Part shown: in pieces, positions 8,306 through 17,998 of the stretch
Numbering within the stretch: position 1 is the stretch's first letter
How the letters are laid out: each line of letters begins with the position of its first letter
Origin: Zwartia vadi
GTDB taxonomy: Bacteria; Pseudomonadota; Gammaproteobacteria; Burkholderiales; Burkholderiaceae_B
Assembly: GCF_030410375.1 (NCBI RefSeq)
Contig: NZ_JAUHHE010000003.1
Span: 1-64,000 of the forward strand
Reading direction: 5' to 3'
Length of the DNA: 64,000 nt
Notes under the pieces: generated by a model
The model's input: only the letters and a program-made list of their open reading frames with translations
Told to the model about the DNA's origin: nothing
Database searches by the model: none
Translations under genes and position numbers: made by a program

Positions 8306-9682
8306 TTACCGTTTTTTGTTGACGAGCGGTTGACTGACACCTTGTACACCCGCCACTGACAATGCTGTCAGTAACGCTACCTGTGACCCCTTATAGCCAT
8401 CTGTTGGATCCATCGCTTCGTCGAGAGAGTGAAAACCTTCAAAAACTCCGCCTGGAGGAAGAATGACGGTCGGGATCCCTAATGAAATAGGAACGCCTGC
8501 ATTCGTGCTTGATCCCGCAAGCAACAACTCTTTTTGTCCGAGCGCACGAAGCGACTGAAGCGAGGCCTGAATGATCGGGGACTGGTAAGGCGTCATTCCA
8601 CCGGGTCGCTCACCGATTTTCTTGAATGTCACTTTAACTAAGTTTTTCCCGATCGACTTATTTTCCTCATCAACGGCTTGTCGAATTAAGTCTAAAACTT
8701 TCTTATGAAGATCCTCGAGCTCCTTACCGCCATCACTGCGCATGTCGATTTCCATACTTGCATCAGGCGATATTGTATTAACGGAAGTTCCTCCTTTAAC
8801 GATACCGACGTTAAAAGTCGTTCGCGGAACTTGTGGAACTTTTAAATCAGATATTTTTGAAATCGCTCGTCCCATTGCATGAATTGCGCTTGGTACTTCG
8901 CCAAAGGCTCCGAAGCTGTGGCCTCCGGGGGCAGAAAAATTAACCTCGTATCGAACAGATCCAGTATTCATCAACACGATCGCCCCCATGGGTATGGACT
9001 CAAGGCCGATGAAAGCATCGACATTACTGTGCTCTTTGAACAAAGCTTTTACACCCCGTAAGTCACCATTGCCCTCTTCACCGACACTGCCCACAAACAT
9101 CAAATCACCGACTGTTTTGATGTCACTGCCATTTAAAGCTCGAATCCATGATAACAAGACAGCGAGACCACGCGAATCATCTGTGATACCAGGGCCGTAA
9201 TACTTCCCGTTTTTCTTAACCACCTTTAAATCTGTGCCAAGGGGAAAGACTGTGTCAAGGTGCGCGTCCAAGACAACAAGAGGACCATTTCCAGTACCTT
9301 TACGAATACCGATCGCATTACCTTCTTTGTCGATGTAAGCATCGGTGAGTCCCGCCGCCTTCATCATCTCGAGAAAAGCCTTTGCTTTTTTCTCTTCATG
9401 AAAGGGAGGAGCCGGAATTTCACTCAACGTGATATTTTGTTTTAGGGTCAAATCCTCGTCATTCTTTAATGCATCCATTGTTTGCTTGATTTTTGGATCA
9501 GCAAGAATGCTTTGTATGCTTTGTTTGACTGTTTCACTGACAGCCGGCCAGGGCGCGACAGACTTTGCCCATTCTGGTAGATTATTGTCCCCAGGATGGG
9601 CGAGCGTCCAACTACTAAATAAAGAAAGGCTCATCGCAGTCAGTACCGACCTCAATATTCTTGAGCTTAAGCTGTTCTTCAT
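8306..9682 (-). CDS. Exported M20-family metallopeptidase
   Basis: A 458-residue zinc peptidase of the M20 (PepT/ArgE/CPG2) family with a signal peptide ending near SWTLAHP, so it is probably periplasmic. Metal and catalytic residues are visible: His and Asp in DAHLDTVFP, the bridging Asp in GITDDSRG, the catalytic Glu pair in GSVGEEG, the dimerisation-domain His in APGGHSFGA, and the last metal His in GFHSLDEA. An in-frame ATG lies four codons upstream at 9694; the 9682 start is chosen because it leads straight into the basic signal-peptide head. It diverges from the amidohydrolase gene and may feed released amino acids or acyl amino acids to that pathway. Confidence 0.82.
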   Translation of the reverse strand: MKNSLSSRILRSVLTAMSLSLFSSWTLAHPGDNNLPEWAKSVAPWPAVSETVKQSIQSILADPKIKQTMDALKNDEDLTLKQNITLSEIPAPPFHEEKKAKAFLEMMKAAGLTDAYIDKEGNAIGIRKGTGNGPLVVLDAHLDTVFPLGTDLKVVKKNGKYYGPGITDDSRGLAVLLSWIRALNGSDIKTVGDLMFVGSVGEEGNGDLRGVKALFKEHSNVDAFIGLESIPMGAIVLMNTGSVRYEVNFSAPGGHSFGAFGEVPSAIHAMGRAISKISDLKVPQVPRTTFNVGIVKGGTSVNTISPDASMEIDMRSDGGKELEDLHKKVLDLIRQAVDEENKSIGKNLVKVTFKKIGERPGGMTPYQSPIIQASLQSLRALGQKELLLAGSSTNAGVPISLGIPTVILPPGGVFEGFHSLDEAMDPTDGYKGSQVALLTALSVAGVQGVSQPLVNKKR

Positions 9683-9881
9683 GACATTACCCATTCATTA
9701 TTTGTGCACAGATCCAGATTGACCTACTTTCCACATTTATTCTATCGATTATTGCCCCGTCTGAATCTGACCAATTCCGACATTCATATCGTCAGAAGCC
9801 TCATCTTTACATGCTTGATTCATAATGACCCACCCGCGTTTGATGCGTTTCTGATCACATTTTCTATATTACGGTGAGCAT

Positions 9882-11471
9882 ATGGAAAAAATCGAAAACA
9901 AGTTAAGAATTTCTTCGGTTTTTGTAGCGATGGCTGGATTATTAATTTGCCTAAGCAGTCAACTGGCCCAAGCGCAACAGACTGTGTTCGACGTTGTCTT
10001 CAAGCAAAGTCGGGTCATTGATCCAGAAACAAAATTAGACGCGATTCGCGATGTGGGGATCAACGGAAAAAAAATTGCGGCCGTATCGACTGAACCACTC
10101 AAGGGCAAAGTTGAAATTGATGCCAAAGGGAAAGTACTTGGACCAGGATTTATTGATTTGCATGTTCATGGCGTCAATGTTCCAACGTTCTGGATGCAGG
10201 CTTTCGATGGTGTGACCACTGCGCTTGAGTTAGAGGCTGGCGGATTTCCAATCAAGAAAGCCTATGCAAATGCCGAAAAACTCCGTCTCCCGCTGAATTA
10301 CGGATTTAGCGCCTCTTGGGCTGGCGCAAGACTGGCAGTCGCAGACGGAATCAAAGAATTAGACGGAACGCTTGAAACAGCCACAAAATATTTTGGCTGG
10401 CCTAAATGGTCAAAACTATTACCACCAGAAAAATCAGCACAAGTCGTCCAACTCATCGAGCAAGAAATACTCGATGGAGGGATTGGCATAGGCGTAGTTA
10501 CGGGATATGCACCGGAAACGAACCGAGAAGAATATGTTGCATTAGCGACGCTTGCTGCAAAATATGATGTACCAACTTACACGCATTTGCGTGCCAAAAA
10601 TACTTTTGAACCAAGCGGTGCGGTTGAAGGTTTCGTGGAGTTGCTTGGCGTTGCTGCGGGCACTGGCGCGAGAATGCACATCTGTCATATCAACAGCACC
10701 TCATTGAAAAAGATTGTCGATGTCATTCCACTGATTGAAAAAGCGCAAGGAAAAAAACTACTTGTCACGACCGAAGCGTATCCATTCGGAGCTGGATCCA
10801 CTGTGATTGGTGCGCCATTTTTACATCCCTCTAATCTACCTCAAGTCGGAATCAAATCATCCAATATCTATTATCTGAAAACAAAAGAGCGTGTCGCAAA
10901 CAATGAACGTCTAAATGAGATTCGCGCAAAAGATCCCGGCGGACATATTGTGGTGCATTATCTGGACGAAAAAAATCCAGAAGAAATGAAATACATCGAT
11001 TCTGCGATTTTGTTTCAAGACACAATGATCGCCTCTGATGCCATGCCATTTGCGATCAATGGCCGGGAAGTAAAAGAGGAGCAATGGCCTCTGCCGGACG
11101 CAGCGTATTCTCATCCAAGAACGGCTGCGACCTTCACAACGGTGCTTGCTCGCTATGTCAGAGAGCAACAATCAATGAGCCTGATCGACGTATTCAGACG
11201 GGCCAGTTTATTACCCGCTAATCTCGTTGCAACAGCCTCAAGCCAAGCGAAATTCAAGGGAAGAATCCAACCAGGAATGGATGCCGACATCATTGTGTTC
11301 GATCTGAGCAAAATAGAACCTCGCGCCAATTATGAAAACCCTCGTCAACCATCTCAGGGGATGGAATATGTCATGGTAAATGGTCAGTTTGTGATTCGAG
11401 ACGGAAATTTACTCAAGGATTCTCGTCCAGGTGAAGCGTTAATGAGCACCTTGAAAAAAATTCAAGATTAA
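9882..11471 (+). CDS. N-acyl-D-amino-acid deacylase-like amidohydrolase
   Basis: A 529-residue amidohydrolase-superfamily enzyme with a signal peptide (residues 1 to about 31, ending QLAQAQQ). The HxH metal motif is in GFIDLHVHG, further metal ligands lie in ICHINS and the TEAYPFGAGS stretch, and the terminal metal Asp is in ASDAMPF. This pattern fits the D-aminoacylase/D-glutamate deacylase branch, which removes acyl groups from N-acyl-D-amino acids. The ribosome site GGTGAG sits four bases from the ATG. It is followed at 25 bases by a ThDP decarboxylase and then an MHS symporter, so import, deacylation and 2-oxoacid decarboxylation may form one route. The exact substrate cannot be told from sequence. 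Confidence 0.75.
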   Translation: MEKIENKLRISSVFVAMAGLLICLSSQLAQAQQTVFDVVFKQSRVIDPETKLDAIRDVGINGKKIAAVSTEPLKGKVEIDAKGKVLGPGFIDLHVHGVNVPTFWMQAFDGVTTALELEAGGFPIKKAYANAEKLRLPLNYGFSASWAGARLAVADGIKELDGTLETATKYFGWPKWSKLLPPEKSAQVVQLIEQEILDGGIGIGVVTGYAPETNREEYVALATLAAKYDVPTYTHLRAKNTFEPSGAVEGFVELLGVAAGTGARMHICHINSTSLKKIVDVIPLIEKAQGKKLLVTTEAYPFGAGSTVIGAPFLHPSNLPQVGIKSSNIYYLKTKERVANNERLNEIRAKDPGGHIVVHYLDEKNPEEMKYIDSAILFQDTMIASDAMPFAINGREVKEEQWPLPDAAYSHPRTAATFTTVLARYVREQQSMSLIDVFRRASLLPANLVATASSQAKFKGRIQPGMDADIIVFDLSKIEPRANYENPRQPSQGMEYVMVNGQFVIRDGNLLKDSRPGEALMSTLKKIQD

Positions 11472-11496
11472 TCTTATCTTCAATACGGAGCAGTCT

Positions 11497-13131
11497 TTGA
11501 ATACTTCCAAGACCACAACAATTGCCCATCATTTAGTCCGTCGATTTAAAGAACTCGGAGTCGACGAGGGATTTGGAATTGTTGGTGACTTTGCTCTCAA
11601 ATTATTCGACAGGCTCCATCAACTTAATTTCCCCATTTTGGTTACTGCTGACGAACAAGGTGCCGCATTTGCTGCGGATGCATATGCCCGCCTTCGTCAT
11701 TTTGGTGTGTGTGCGGTGACTTATTCTGTTGGTGGACTAAAAGTCGCGAATGCGACTGCCGGGGCATGGGCTGAAAATGTTCCTCTGCTAATTTTGAGCG
11801 GATCACCTGGTATTGCAGAGAGAAAAAACGATCCGCTTCTTCATCACAAAATCAAAACTTTTAACACTCAGCTCGAAGTATTTGCCGATATTACCGTCGC
11901 ACAGTCCGTTCTGAGTAATCCTTTGACTGCGGCACAAGAGATAGATCGTGTCATCAGTGAAATGATTGCTTACCAGCGACCGGGGTATATTGAAGTGCCT
12001 CGCGACATGGTTGATGTCGATATCCTTGATGTAGAGCAGGCGCTCTTGATTGAATTACCAAAAGTACATCAAAAGAGGCTAGAGCTAGCGGTTCAAGAGG
12101 CATTAAATTGGCTTGAGGCTTCAGGTGATTCAGTGGCGATCGCCGGATCAATGGCTGTTAGGCGTGGTCTGAGTAAGGACTTATTGAATTTTACTGAGTT
12201 TTTTGGTGTGCCGATCGCATCCACCTCTTTATCTAAAGGAGTGATTCCTGAAACGCACCCCCTAGCCGTCGGTGTGTATATGGGCGCTATCAGTTCGGCA
12301 AGCGTTGTTAAAAGAGTAGAAAGTGCAAAGCCTCTCATTGCGTTTGGTGTACTTTATGCTGATTTAGTGATGGGTGGTTTTACCGATCATTTAGATAGAG
12401 GCCAAGTCATCGAGTGTACTGATACGCATGTCAATATCGGATACAGAACTTACCAAGACGTTCCGCTTTGGGCTTTTTTACCTGAATTGATCAAAGCTGC
12501 AAAATCCAGAAAATATCGTGAATATCCAAAAAAACTGCCAAAGAGACCATCATTTCACGTTATTGAGAAATCATCGCTTTCTGTTGAAAGAATAATGGCC
12601 TGCTTAGCTTCGATCATTGACGATCGACATCGATTGATGATTGACCCAGGTGATTGTCTTTTTGGCTCAGTCGATTTACCAGCACCCAACTTCAGTTTAT
12701 CAAGCGCCTATTATGCAACGATGGGGTATGCAGTTCCAGCAGCACTAGGTGCTGGCCGAGCAACTCCCCAATGCCGTCCGATCGTGCTTGTTGGGGACGG
12801 CGCATTTTTGATGACTGCACTTGAGGCGCTCAGTGCCACATTTCACGGGGTCAATCCTATCATCATCATTATTGATAATAAGGGGTATGGAACCCAACGC
12901 CCCATGCTGGATGGTCCGTTTAATGACATTCCACTCTTGAAAGGCGAAGAGCTCACCAAAGCATTCGGCATTGGCACTGGATCTTTGTGTGAAACTGAAA
13001 TTCAGTTCAACACAGCATTCACTCAAGCAGTCGAGAGTAATGAACTTCACATCATCCGGGCTTGCGTGCCTATAGACGGCTTCAGCCCAGCACTTGTCAG
13101 GCTAACAGACGCAGTTAAAAAACGAATTTAA
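11497..13131 (+). CDS. ThDP-dependent 2-oxoacid (indolepyruvate/pyruvate-like) decarboxylase
   Basis: A 544-residue thiamine-diphosphate enzyme with the three usual domains: PYR domain with the catalytic Glu in TADEQGAAFAADAYAR, a central domain, and the PP domain with the GDGAFLMTA cofactor motif ending in IDNKGYG. This layout matches the pyruvate/indolepyruvate/phenylpyruvate decarboxylase branch rather than acetolactate synthases. The start is TTG, supported by a GGAG six bases upstream at 11487-11490, and no ATG lies nearby. It sits between the amidohydrolase and an MHS symporter in one apparent operon. Substrate is unassigned; a 2-oxoacid formed by deamination of a deacylated amino acid is a reasonable guess. 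Confidence 0.75.
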   Translation: MNTSKTTTIAHHLVRRFKELGVDEGFGIVGDFALKLFDRLHQLNFPILVTADEQGAAFAADAYARLRHFGVCAVTYSVGGLKVANATAGAWAENVPLLILSGSPGIAERKNDPLLHHKIKTFNTQLEVFADITVAQSVLSNPLTAAQEIDRVISEMIAYQRPGYIEVPRDMVDVDILDVEQALLIELPKVHQKRLELAVQEALNWLEASGDSVAIAGSMAVRRGLSKDLLNFTEFFGVPIASTSLSKGVIPETHPLAVGVYMGAISSASVVKRVESAKPLIAFGVLYADLVMGGFTDHLDRGQVIECTDTHVNIGYRTYQDVPLWAFLPELIKAAKSRKYREYPKKLPKRPSFHVIEKSSLSVERIMACLASIIDDRHRLMIDPGDCLFGSVDLPAPNFSLSSAYYATMGYAVPAALGAGRATPQCRPIVLVGDGAFLMTALEALSATFHGVNPIIIIIDNKGYGTQRPMLDGPFNDIPLLKGEELTKAFGIGTGSLCETEIQFNTAFTQAVESNELHIIRACVPIDGFSPALVRLTDAVKKRI

Positions 13132-13136
13132 TTAAT

Positions 13137-14414
13137 ATGTCGCTCACATCCAACGATAGACGCAATTTAATTGCTGGCGCCATCGGTAACGCAATCGAGT
13201 TTTATGACTTTCTCGTTTACGCATACCTGGCCCATTATTTTGCAACTCAGTTTTTTCCTTCGGATGATCCTGTTACAGGCTTAATCGCAAGCTATGGCGG
13301 TTTTGCTGCCGGCATGCTAATGCGTCCGCTGGGCGGTGTCTTGATTGGATCAATTGGCGACAAGATCGGCCGAAAAATGGCACTTCAAATTTCTGTGCTA
13401 ATGATTTCGCTACCAACTTTTATCATTGGTTTTCTGCCGACTTATGAGTCAATCGGGATCTGGGCACCCATCTTATTATTACTGATGCGACTCGTTCAAG
13501 GTCTTTCTGTTGGTGGAGAATACTCTGCAGCGATTGTATTTTTGGTTGAACGCGCATCCCCTCGGGAGCGGGGATTTTTTGGAAGCTTTAGTCCACTTGG
13601 CGCAATATTTGGATTGTTGCTCGGTTCGCTCACAACCTTCCTTTGTACATTCAGTCTAGGTCAGGAATTGATGCAAGATTGGGGATGGCGCATACCTTTT
13701 ATTTCAAGCATTGTACTCATGGTGTTTGGAATGTACCTCAGATCTAAAATCGCTCCAGACAGTATATTGAAATCCGAATCTTCTGAGTCACCCATAATCG
13801 ATGCATTCAGAAAATACTGGCGTCAAATGCTGTCAATTGGCTTGGGTAATGCAATGACAGGCGCAATGTCCTTTATTGGTTTTATGTATGCAGTGCCATG
13901 GATGATCGATCAAGGAGGCATCCACAGCAACATTGCGTTTAGCGTTAATATTGTCAGCCTCGCGCTATGCTGCACAATGACAATCGTTGGCGGCCTGATT
14001 GGCGACAAATTTGGACGCGTTAAAACCGTAGCGCTTGGAGCGCTCATAGCTCTTTGCGGGGCCTGGCCGGCTTTCATGTTATTCAAAACGGGATCCTTGC
14101 CATTGATGCTCTTAGGATCCCTAATAATCGGTACTGCACATGGCCTTTATTGCGGGCCCTACTGCGCATGTATGGCGAGTATTGTTCCCAAAAGTGTACG
14201 CGTCACAGTCATCGCATTTGGCTATAGTTTTTCTGTCGGAATCATAGGTGGCCTAGCACCAATGATCACGGAGTACTTTGTGGGGAAAATGCATATTGTG
14301 ATGGCCCCCGCGATCGTCATTATGGCTGCGGCAAGTATCGCTCTCGCAGCCTTGATTTTCGATCCTTTGTGGCGTAATCAAGACGAGTCTTTCCCCGAAG
14401 ATGCAGGAAGATGA
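13137..14414 (+). CDS. MFS transporter, metabolite:H+ symporter (MHS) family
   Basis: A 425-residue inner membrane protein with twelve predicted membrane segments. The family signatures are GNAIEFYDF in the first helix, the loop 2-3 motif GSIGDKIGRK and the helix-4 motif LVQGLSVGGEYS followed by ERASPRERG, all typical of proton-coupled metabolite symporters such as the shikimate, citrate and proline/betaine carriers. It starts six bases after the decarboxylase stop and is the last gene of the operon. It probably imports the substrate of the amidohydrolase or decarboxylase, most likely a carboxylated compound; which one is not determinable here. Confidence 0.85.
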   Translation: MSLTSNDRRNLIAGAIGNAIEFYDFLVYAYLAHYFATQFFPSDDPVTGLIASYGGFAAGMLMRPLGGVLIGSIGDKIGRKMALQISVLMISLPTFIIGFLPTYESIGIWAPILLLLMRLVQGLSVGGEYSAAIVFLVERASPRERGFFGSFSPLGAIFGLLLGSLTTFLCTFSLGQELMQDWGWRIPFISSIVLMVFGMYLRSKIAPDSILKSESSESPIIDAFRKYWRQMLSIGLGNAMTGAMSFIGFMYAVPWMIDQGGIHSNIAFSVNIVSLALCCTMTIVGGLIGDKFGRVKTVALGALIALCGAWPAFMLFKTGSLPLMLLGSLIIGTAHGLYCGPYCACMASIVPKSVRVTVIAFGYSFSVGIIGGLAPMITEYFVGKMHIVMAPAIVIMAAASIALAALIFDPLWRNQDESFPEDAGR

Positions 14415-14687
14415 TCTTTAACTGATTTTGACGCTCCAGTCCTTTTGTCATTTAGCGTACGCCTTTTAGGCATCAAATTTGATTGGCAATGCTCCCCTAA
14501 ACCCTATTTAATGTGCGATTGCCTAAATCAAGATTAAACTAGCCTTCGATGCTGATCCCTTTGCGCTCCGCTCCTCAAGAAAAGATTTAAAGCATGTTTA
14601 GACATCTTGATACAAAGGTGCCTATTTTTCATCACGACATGTCTATCAACTTCAAGGTTTCGATCGGTATTGCGCTCGTAAAAAACA

Positions 14688-16124
14688 ATGTCTTTTAAAT
14701 CTGGTTTTATTTTCCTAGCTATTTCCGCGCTGATGACAGGCTGCATGTTTCATGGAGATACGCCTCTCGCCACCGCACCAGACTCTTTTTCCACAGACAC
14801 TAGAAGCGCACCTGAAAAGAAGCTGCCGGAGTTTCCGTGGTGGAAAGATATTGGTAGCGATGAACTAAATGCGCTGGTTATCGAAGCGCTGGAAAATAAT
14901 AAATCCGTATCGCTGGCAACCAAAAACATTGAAATCGCACAAAGCTCACTCGACACCATCCGTCTGGGTTGGTTGCCCTCTATTGGCCTGATGACGGGTC
15001 GCTTACATGGTGATGGAGTTGTTCTTTTACCCAATCTCCCGACTCCATTGTCAAGCACAGGGGGTTTTTCAGCATTTTTACCGATTTGGATCGCCAACAT
15101 CATCCAGCTTCCCAATCTGAGTAAAGAAGCCCAGAAAAGACTCGATGCAACGGCCTCGGACTATTTAGCGCTCAGAACGTCCATTGCTGCTCAGGTTGTA
15201 TCCTCTTACGCTGTCTTGACAGCCTCCATAGAGGAACAAGCTATTTTGGCCGAAATGAAACTTAATCTGAACGAACGTATCAAGACCGTTCGAGCAATGA
15301 CCCGCCAGGGCCTCGATACGCAGATTTCACTTAATGACCTTGATTCAGGCCTCCAAAAACTCGAGGTGCAAATCGCGACCAATCGGTCCAACATGATTTC
15401 AGCAAAAAATGCTCTTCTGACACTGCTTGGCCGTCAGCTATCCGCCTTCACTCCTAAGGATAAGTTCAGTTCTCTTAAGCTAAACCATCTTGCCCCAGGC
15501 AATACGCCTACATCCGTGCTTGCAACTCGGCCAGATGTTGTGGCGGCCAGGGCGAAAATTCAGGCGGCTGATTATGGGATTTCAGCTACGGCAAGTCTGT
15601 TTGCGCCAACTGCGACATTCATGACTGCTAATGTCAAGGCCGCAGGCTCGAATGAAGGCACTTCTAACACAGTGACTGCTAGTATTCAGGCCGGGGCTCT
15701 TTTCATGACACTCGACCCCCAGTTCATTGGAAAAATCAATACGCAGAACAAACGCTATGATTCTGCGGTCCTCAACTATCTGAAGGTAGTCGATGATGCT
15801 TTAAAAGAAGTTGACGATGCATTGGCTAATTTTGATAGCAACCAGATCAAATTAATTAAAGAAGAAAAAAGTCTATCCAATTCAGATAAAAACTTGCGCA
15901 CCACTCAAGCTATGTTCAAGAGCGGGCTATTGTCAAAGATGCAATACCTTGACAACGCTATTCAGTTCAACATGGCACGAATGTCTATTCTTCAAACAAA
16001 AGTACAGTCGATTATTTCGCTTTCCAAGCTCTACCAAAGCATGGGTGGCGGCTCAACCTACGGCGATGAGAACTACATGTTGAAGGATCAAACTATCGAA
16101 GGGAAAGACCGTGACAACAGCTAA
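14688..16124 (+). CDS. NodT-family outer membrane efflux lipoprotein
   Basis: A 478-residue outer membrane channel of the TolC/NodT class. The N-terminus is a lipoprotein signal peptide with lipobox LMTGC (Cys19). The mature protein has two repeated outer-membrane-efflux halves rich in long helices; the second half begins with the ATRPDVVAARA motif common to NodT proteins. It is the first gene of a four-gene efflux operon and overlaps the adaptor gene by 14 bases. It would form the outer membrane exit duct for the HlyD-type adaptor and FUSC-like pump that follow. Substrate unknown; aromatic carboxylic acids are typical for FUSC pumps. Confidence 0.88.
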   Translation: MSFKSGFIFLAISALMTGCMFHGDTPLATAPDSFSTDTRSAPEKKLPEFPWWKDIGSDELNALVIEALENNKSVSLATKNIEIAQSSLDTIRLGWLPSIGLMTGRLHGDGVVLLPNLPTPLSSTGGFSAFLPIWIANIIQLPNLSKEAQKRLDATASDYLALRTSIAAQVVSSYAVLTASIEEQAILAEMKLNLNERIKTVRAMTRQGLDTQISLNDLDSGLQKLEVQIATNRSNMISAKNALLTLLGRQLSAFTPKDKFSSLKLNHLAPGNTPTSVLATRPDVVAARAKIQAADYGISATASLFAPTATFMTANVKAAGSNEGTSNTVTASIQAGALFMTLDPQFIGKINTQNKRYDSAVLNYLKVVDDALKEVDDALANFDSNQIKLIKEEKSLSNSDKNLRTTQAMFKSGLLSKMQYLDNAIQFNMARMSILQTKVQSIISLSKLYQSMGGGSTYGDENYMLKDQTIEGKDRDNS

Positions 16125-17121
16125 GATCAGCCCTAAAAAAGAGTTGTCCCAAAAACCAAAGTTCACGACCTTGATGTTTCTAATTGGCGCTATCGTCGCG
16201 ATTGGATACTACCTTCTGGGGGCCTATCAATTCACGGATAATGGTTTTGTCGTACAGGTCTCTACTCCGCTCGCACCTCGCGTAAGCGGCGTCATCAAAG
16301 AGGTGCATGTTCAAAATGGTCAATTAATCAAAACCGGCGATATTCTGGTCACTTTAGATCCGATCGAATACCAGGAGCGTCTCCAAGGAGCGGTTGCGCA
16401 ATACGAAAAGGCGCGCCTTGCCATTCCCGTGATGGAGAAACAAATTGAAGTTGCTGAGCAAAAATTAAAAGCAGATTTAGCGACGCTCGATACATTGAAT
16501 GCACAATTCAGAGCCAAGAATCATCCGGATGTTCGCGCGGGTGTTCCACAGATTCAAATGACTGAACTCGGCAACCAAATCAAGGTTCAAAAAAACACGA
16601 TCGACTCTACGAGGTTACAGATAGAGGCCGATAAGTTGAAGATAGAAGTAGAAAAGCAAGCAGTGCTCGCCTTGAAAGCAGCGGTTGAATCCGCGCAGAC
16701 ATCTCTCAAATACACCAAAGTGACCGCACCCGTGGATGGCCGTGTTGAGAACGTATTTCTCGGTATTGGCAGTCACGTCTCCCCTTCAGCTGGCATGTTC
16801 ACTCTCATCAACGATGGTGATGTGTATGTGCAGGCTAACTTTGAAGAAACGAATCTGAGCGGCGTGAAAGCCGGTGATAAAGCCAGTGTTTACCCAAGAA
16901 TCTATTTTGGCAAAAAGAGCTTCGAAGGCGTAGTGGTTGCTAACCCATTCGGTGTCTCTCGACAGACTAACAATCCGTTTTCCGGAGCGCCCATTGTGCA
17001 AACCGAGAATAAATGGCTCATGCTGCCCCAACGTTTACCTGTGATCATCAAGATCACGAATCCTGATAAAGACTACCCCCTCGTTAACGGCATGAGCACC
17101 TATGTCCGTATACACGATTAG
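16111..17121 (+). CDS. HlyD/EmrA-type periplasmic adaptor protein
   Basis: A 336-residue membrane-fusion protein. One N-terminal membrane anchor (about residues 17-37) is followed by the biotinyl-lipoyl half-motif (LAPRVSGVIKEVHVQNGQ), a coiled-coil hairpin of about 110 residues, the second lipoyl half (VTAPVDGRVENVF) and a beta-barrel domain. It links the inner-membrane pump to the NodT channel. The start is GTG, 14 bases inside the upstream gene, with GGGAAAG just before it. The stop overlaps the next gene by 20 bases, so the operon is tightly coupled. The length and layout match adaptors of AaeA type. Confidence 0.87.
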   Translation: MTTAKISPKKELSQKPKFTTLMFLIGAIVAIGYYLLGAYQFTDNGFVVQVSTPLAPRVSGVIKEVHVQNGQLIKTGDILVTLDPIEYQERLQGAVAQYEKARLAIPVMEKQIEVAEQKLKADLATLDTLNAQFRAKNHPDVRAGVPQIQMTELGNQIKVQKNTIDSTRLQIEADKLKIEVEKQAVLALKAAVESAQTSLKYTKVTAPVDGRVENVFLGIGSHVSPSAGMFTLINDGDVYVQANFEETNLSGVKAGDKASVYPRIYFGKKSFEGVVVANPFGVSRQTNNPFSGAPIVQTENKWLMLPQRLPVIIKITNPDKDYPLVNGMSTYVRIHD

Positions 17122-17998
17122 GAACAGTTTCCTGGATCCCTACGATCCTTATTGGATTTGTAGATTGCTTTCTCTCAAGCTAGGCACATTGATGATCCTC
17201 ATGTGCCTCTGCAACGCCTTTCTGAATTCGCCGGGCATGCCTGTCGAGTTCATGCTTGTGACCTTCATCGCCACGGCTGCCTCGGAGATTCTGCCTGCCA
17301 AAACCAGACTCAAAAAAGTCCTAATCTTGATTGCCGTCATTCTCTTGCTATCAACAACAGGCGTACTGTTTGGATTATTTTCATATTTCAGAACAAGTTT
17401 ATTTTTATTTACCGTTATTTTTACCTACTTGTCATTAAGGTTTATGGCAGTCAACGCCAAGGCAGCTGTCCTGCCGAGCCTAATGATCATGTGGGGTATT
17501 TTGCAATTGGAAGGCAGCACAACCAATCTAACTGAAATTTTAAATAACTACCTGTACTACGCTGAGTTTGGTCTGATGGGTGTCATCACCATTTTATTTT
17601 TTCCCGACTTCACTTTAAACATCGTAAAAAGCGCCTTTATCCGCATTCTCGAAGCGGACATTGCAAGCCTGAAGCATGCAAAACTACACAGCAACGATAC
17701 GGCATTTCTGTCTGCGCTCAATATCATCCGTGCCAAACTTCCCTTTTTGAGCGAGGACTACCACGATCTTTATCAAAATATCATAGTGTTTCAACACACG
17801 TTCATCAAAGCGACCGGCCTAAATAGCCAAGACCAAACACTCACAATGTCTGTTTTGTCTGAACTGATTGAGGCCATCAATAAGAACCAGATGTATGTGA
17901 TGAACAGTGAAAGCCTTTGCCTTCTTGAAAAACAGAATATCGGCGCCTACACAGGCTTGAAAAAATTGATTGAGAGTTACAACGCATGCAAAGCGTAG
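17102..17998 (+). CDS. FUSC-like transporter, N-terminal half protein
   Basis: A 298-residue membrane protein with about six hydrophobic segments between residues 22 and 175, then a soluble cytoplasmic tail of about 120 residues. It matches the general layout of one half of a fusaric-acid-resistance (FUSC/AaeB) pump, which normally is a single chain of about 650-700 residues containing two such halves. The other half is the next gene, overlapping by 13 bases. It may also be described as a DUF2955-type protein. Together with the NodT and HlyD genes it forms a tripartite exporter. The FUSC assignment rests on topology and context more than on a strong motif. Confidence 0.6.
   Translation: MSVYTIRNSFLDPYDPYWICRLLSLKLGTLMILMCLCNAFLNSPGMPVEFMLVTFIATAASEILPAKTRLKKVLILIAVILLLSTTGVLFGLFSYFRTSLFLFTVIFTYLSLRFMAVNAKAAVLPSLMIMWGILQLEGSTTNLTEILNNYLYYAEFGLMGVITILFFPDFTLNIVKSAFIRILEADIASLKHAKLHSNDTAFLSALNIIRAKLPFLSEDYHDLYQNIIVFQHTFIKATGLNSQDQTLTMSVLSELIEAINKNQMYVMNSESLCLLEKQNIGAYTGLKKLIESYNACKA

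Noticed and set aside
9840..9868. TTGATG-N17-TCTATA as a sigma-70 promoter for the amidohydrolase
   Set aside because: A start seven bases after this would remove the ribosome site GGTGAG at 9873-9878, so it is unlikely to drive that gene.
14534..14746. Small minus-strand frame before the NodT gene
   Set aside because: It overlaps the NodT start, has no family match and no ribosome site. The rest of the 273-base gap before NodT showed nothing recognisable.
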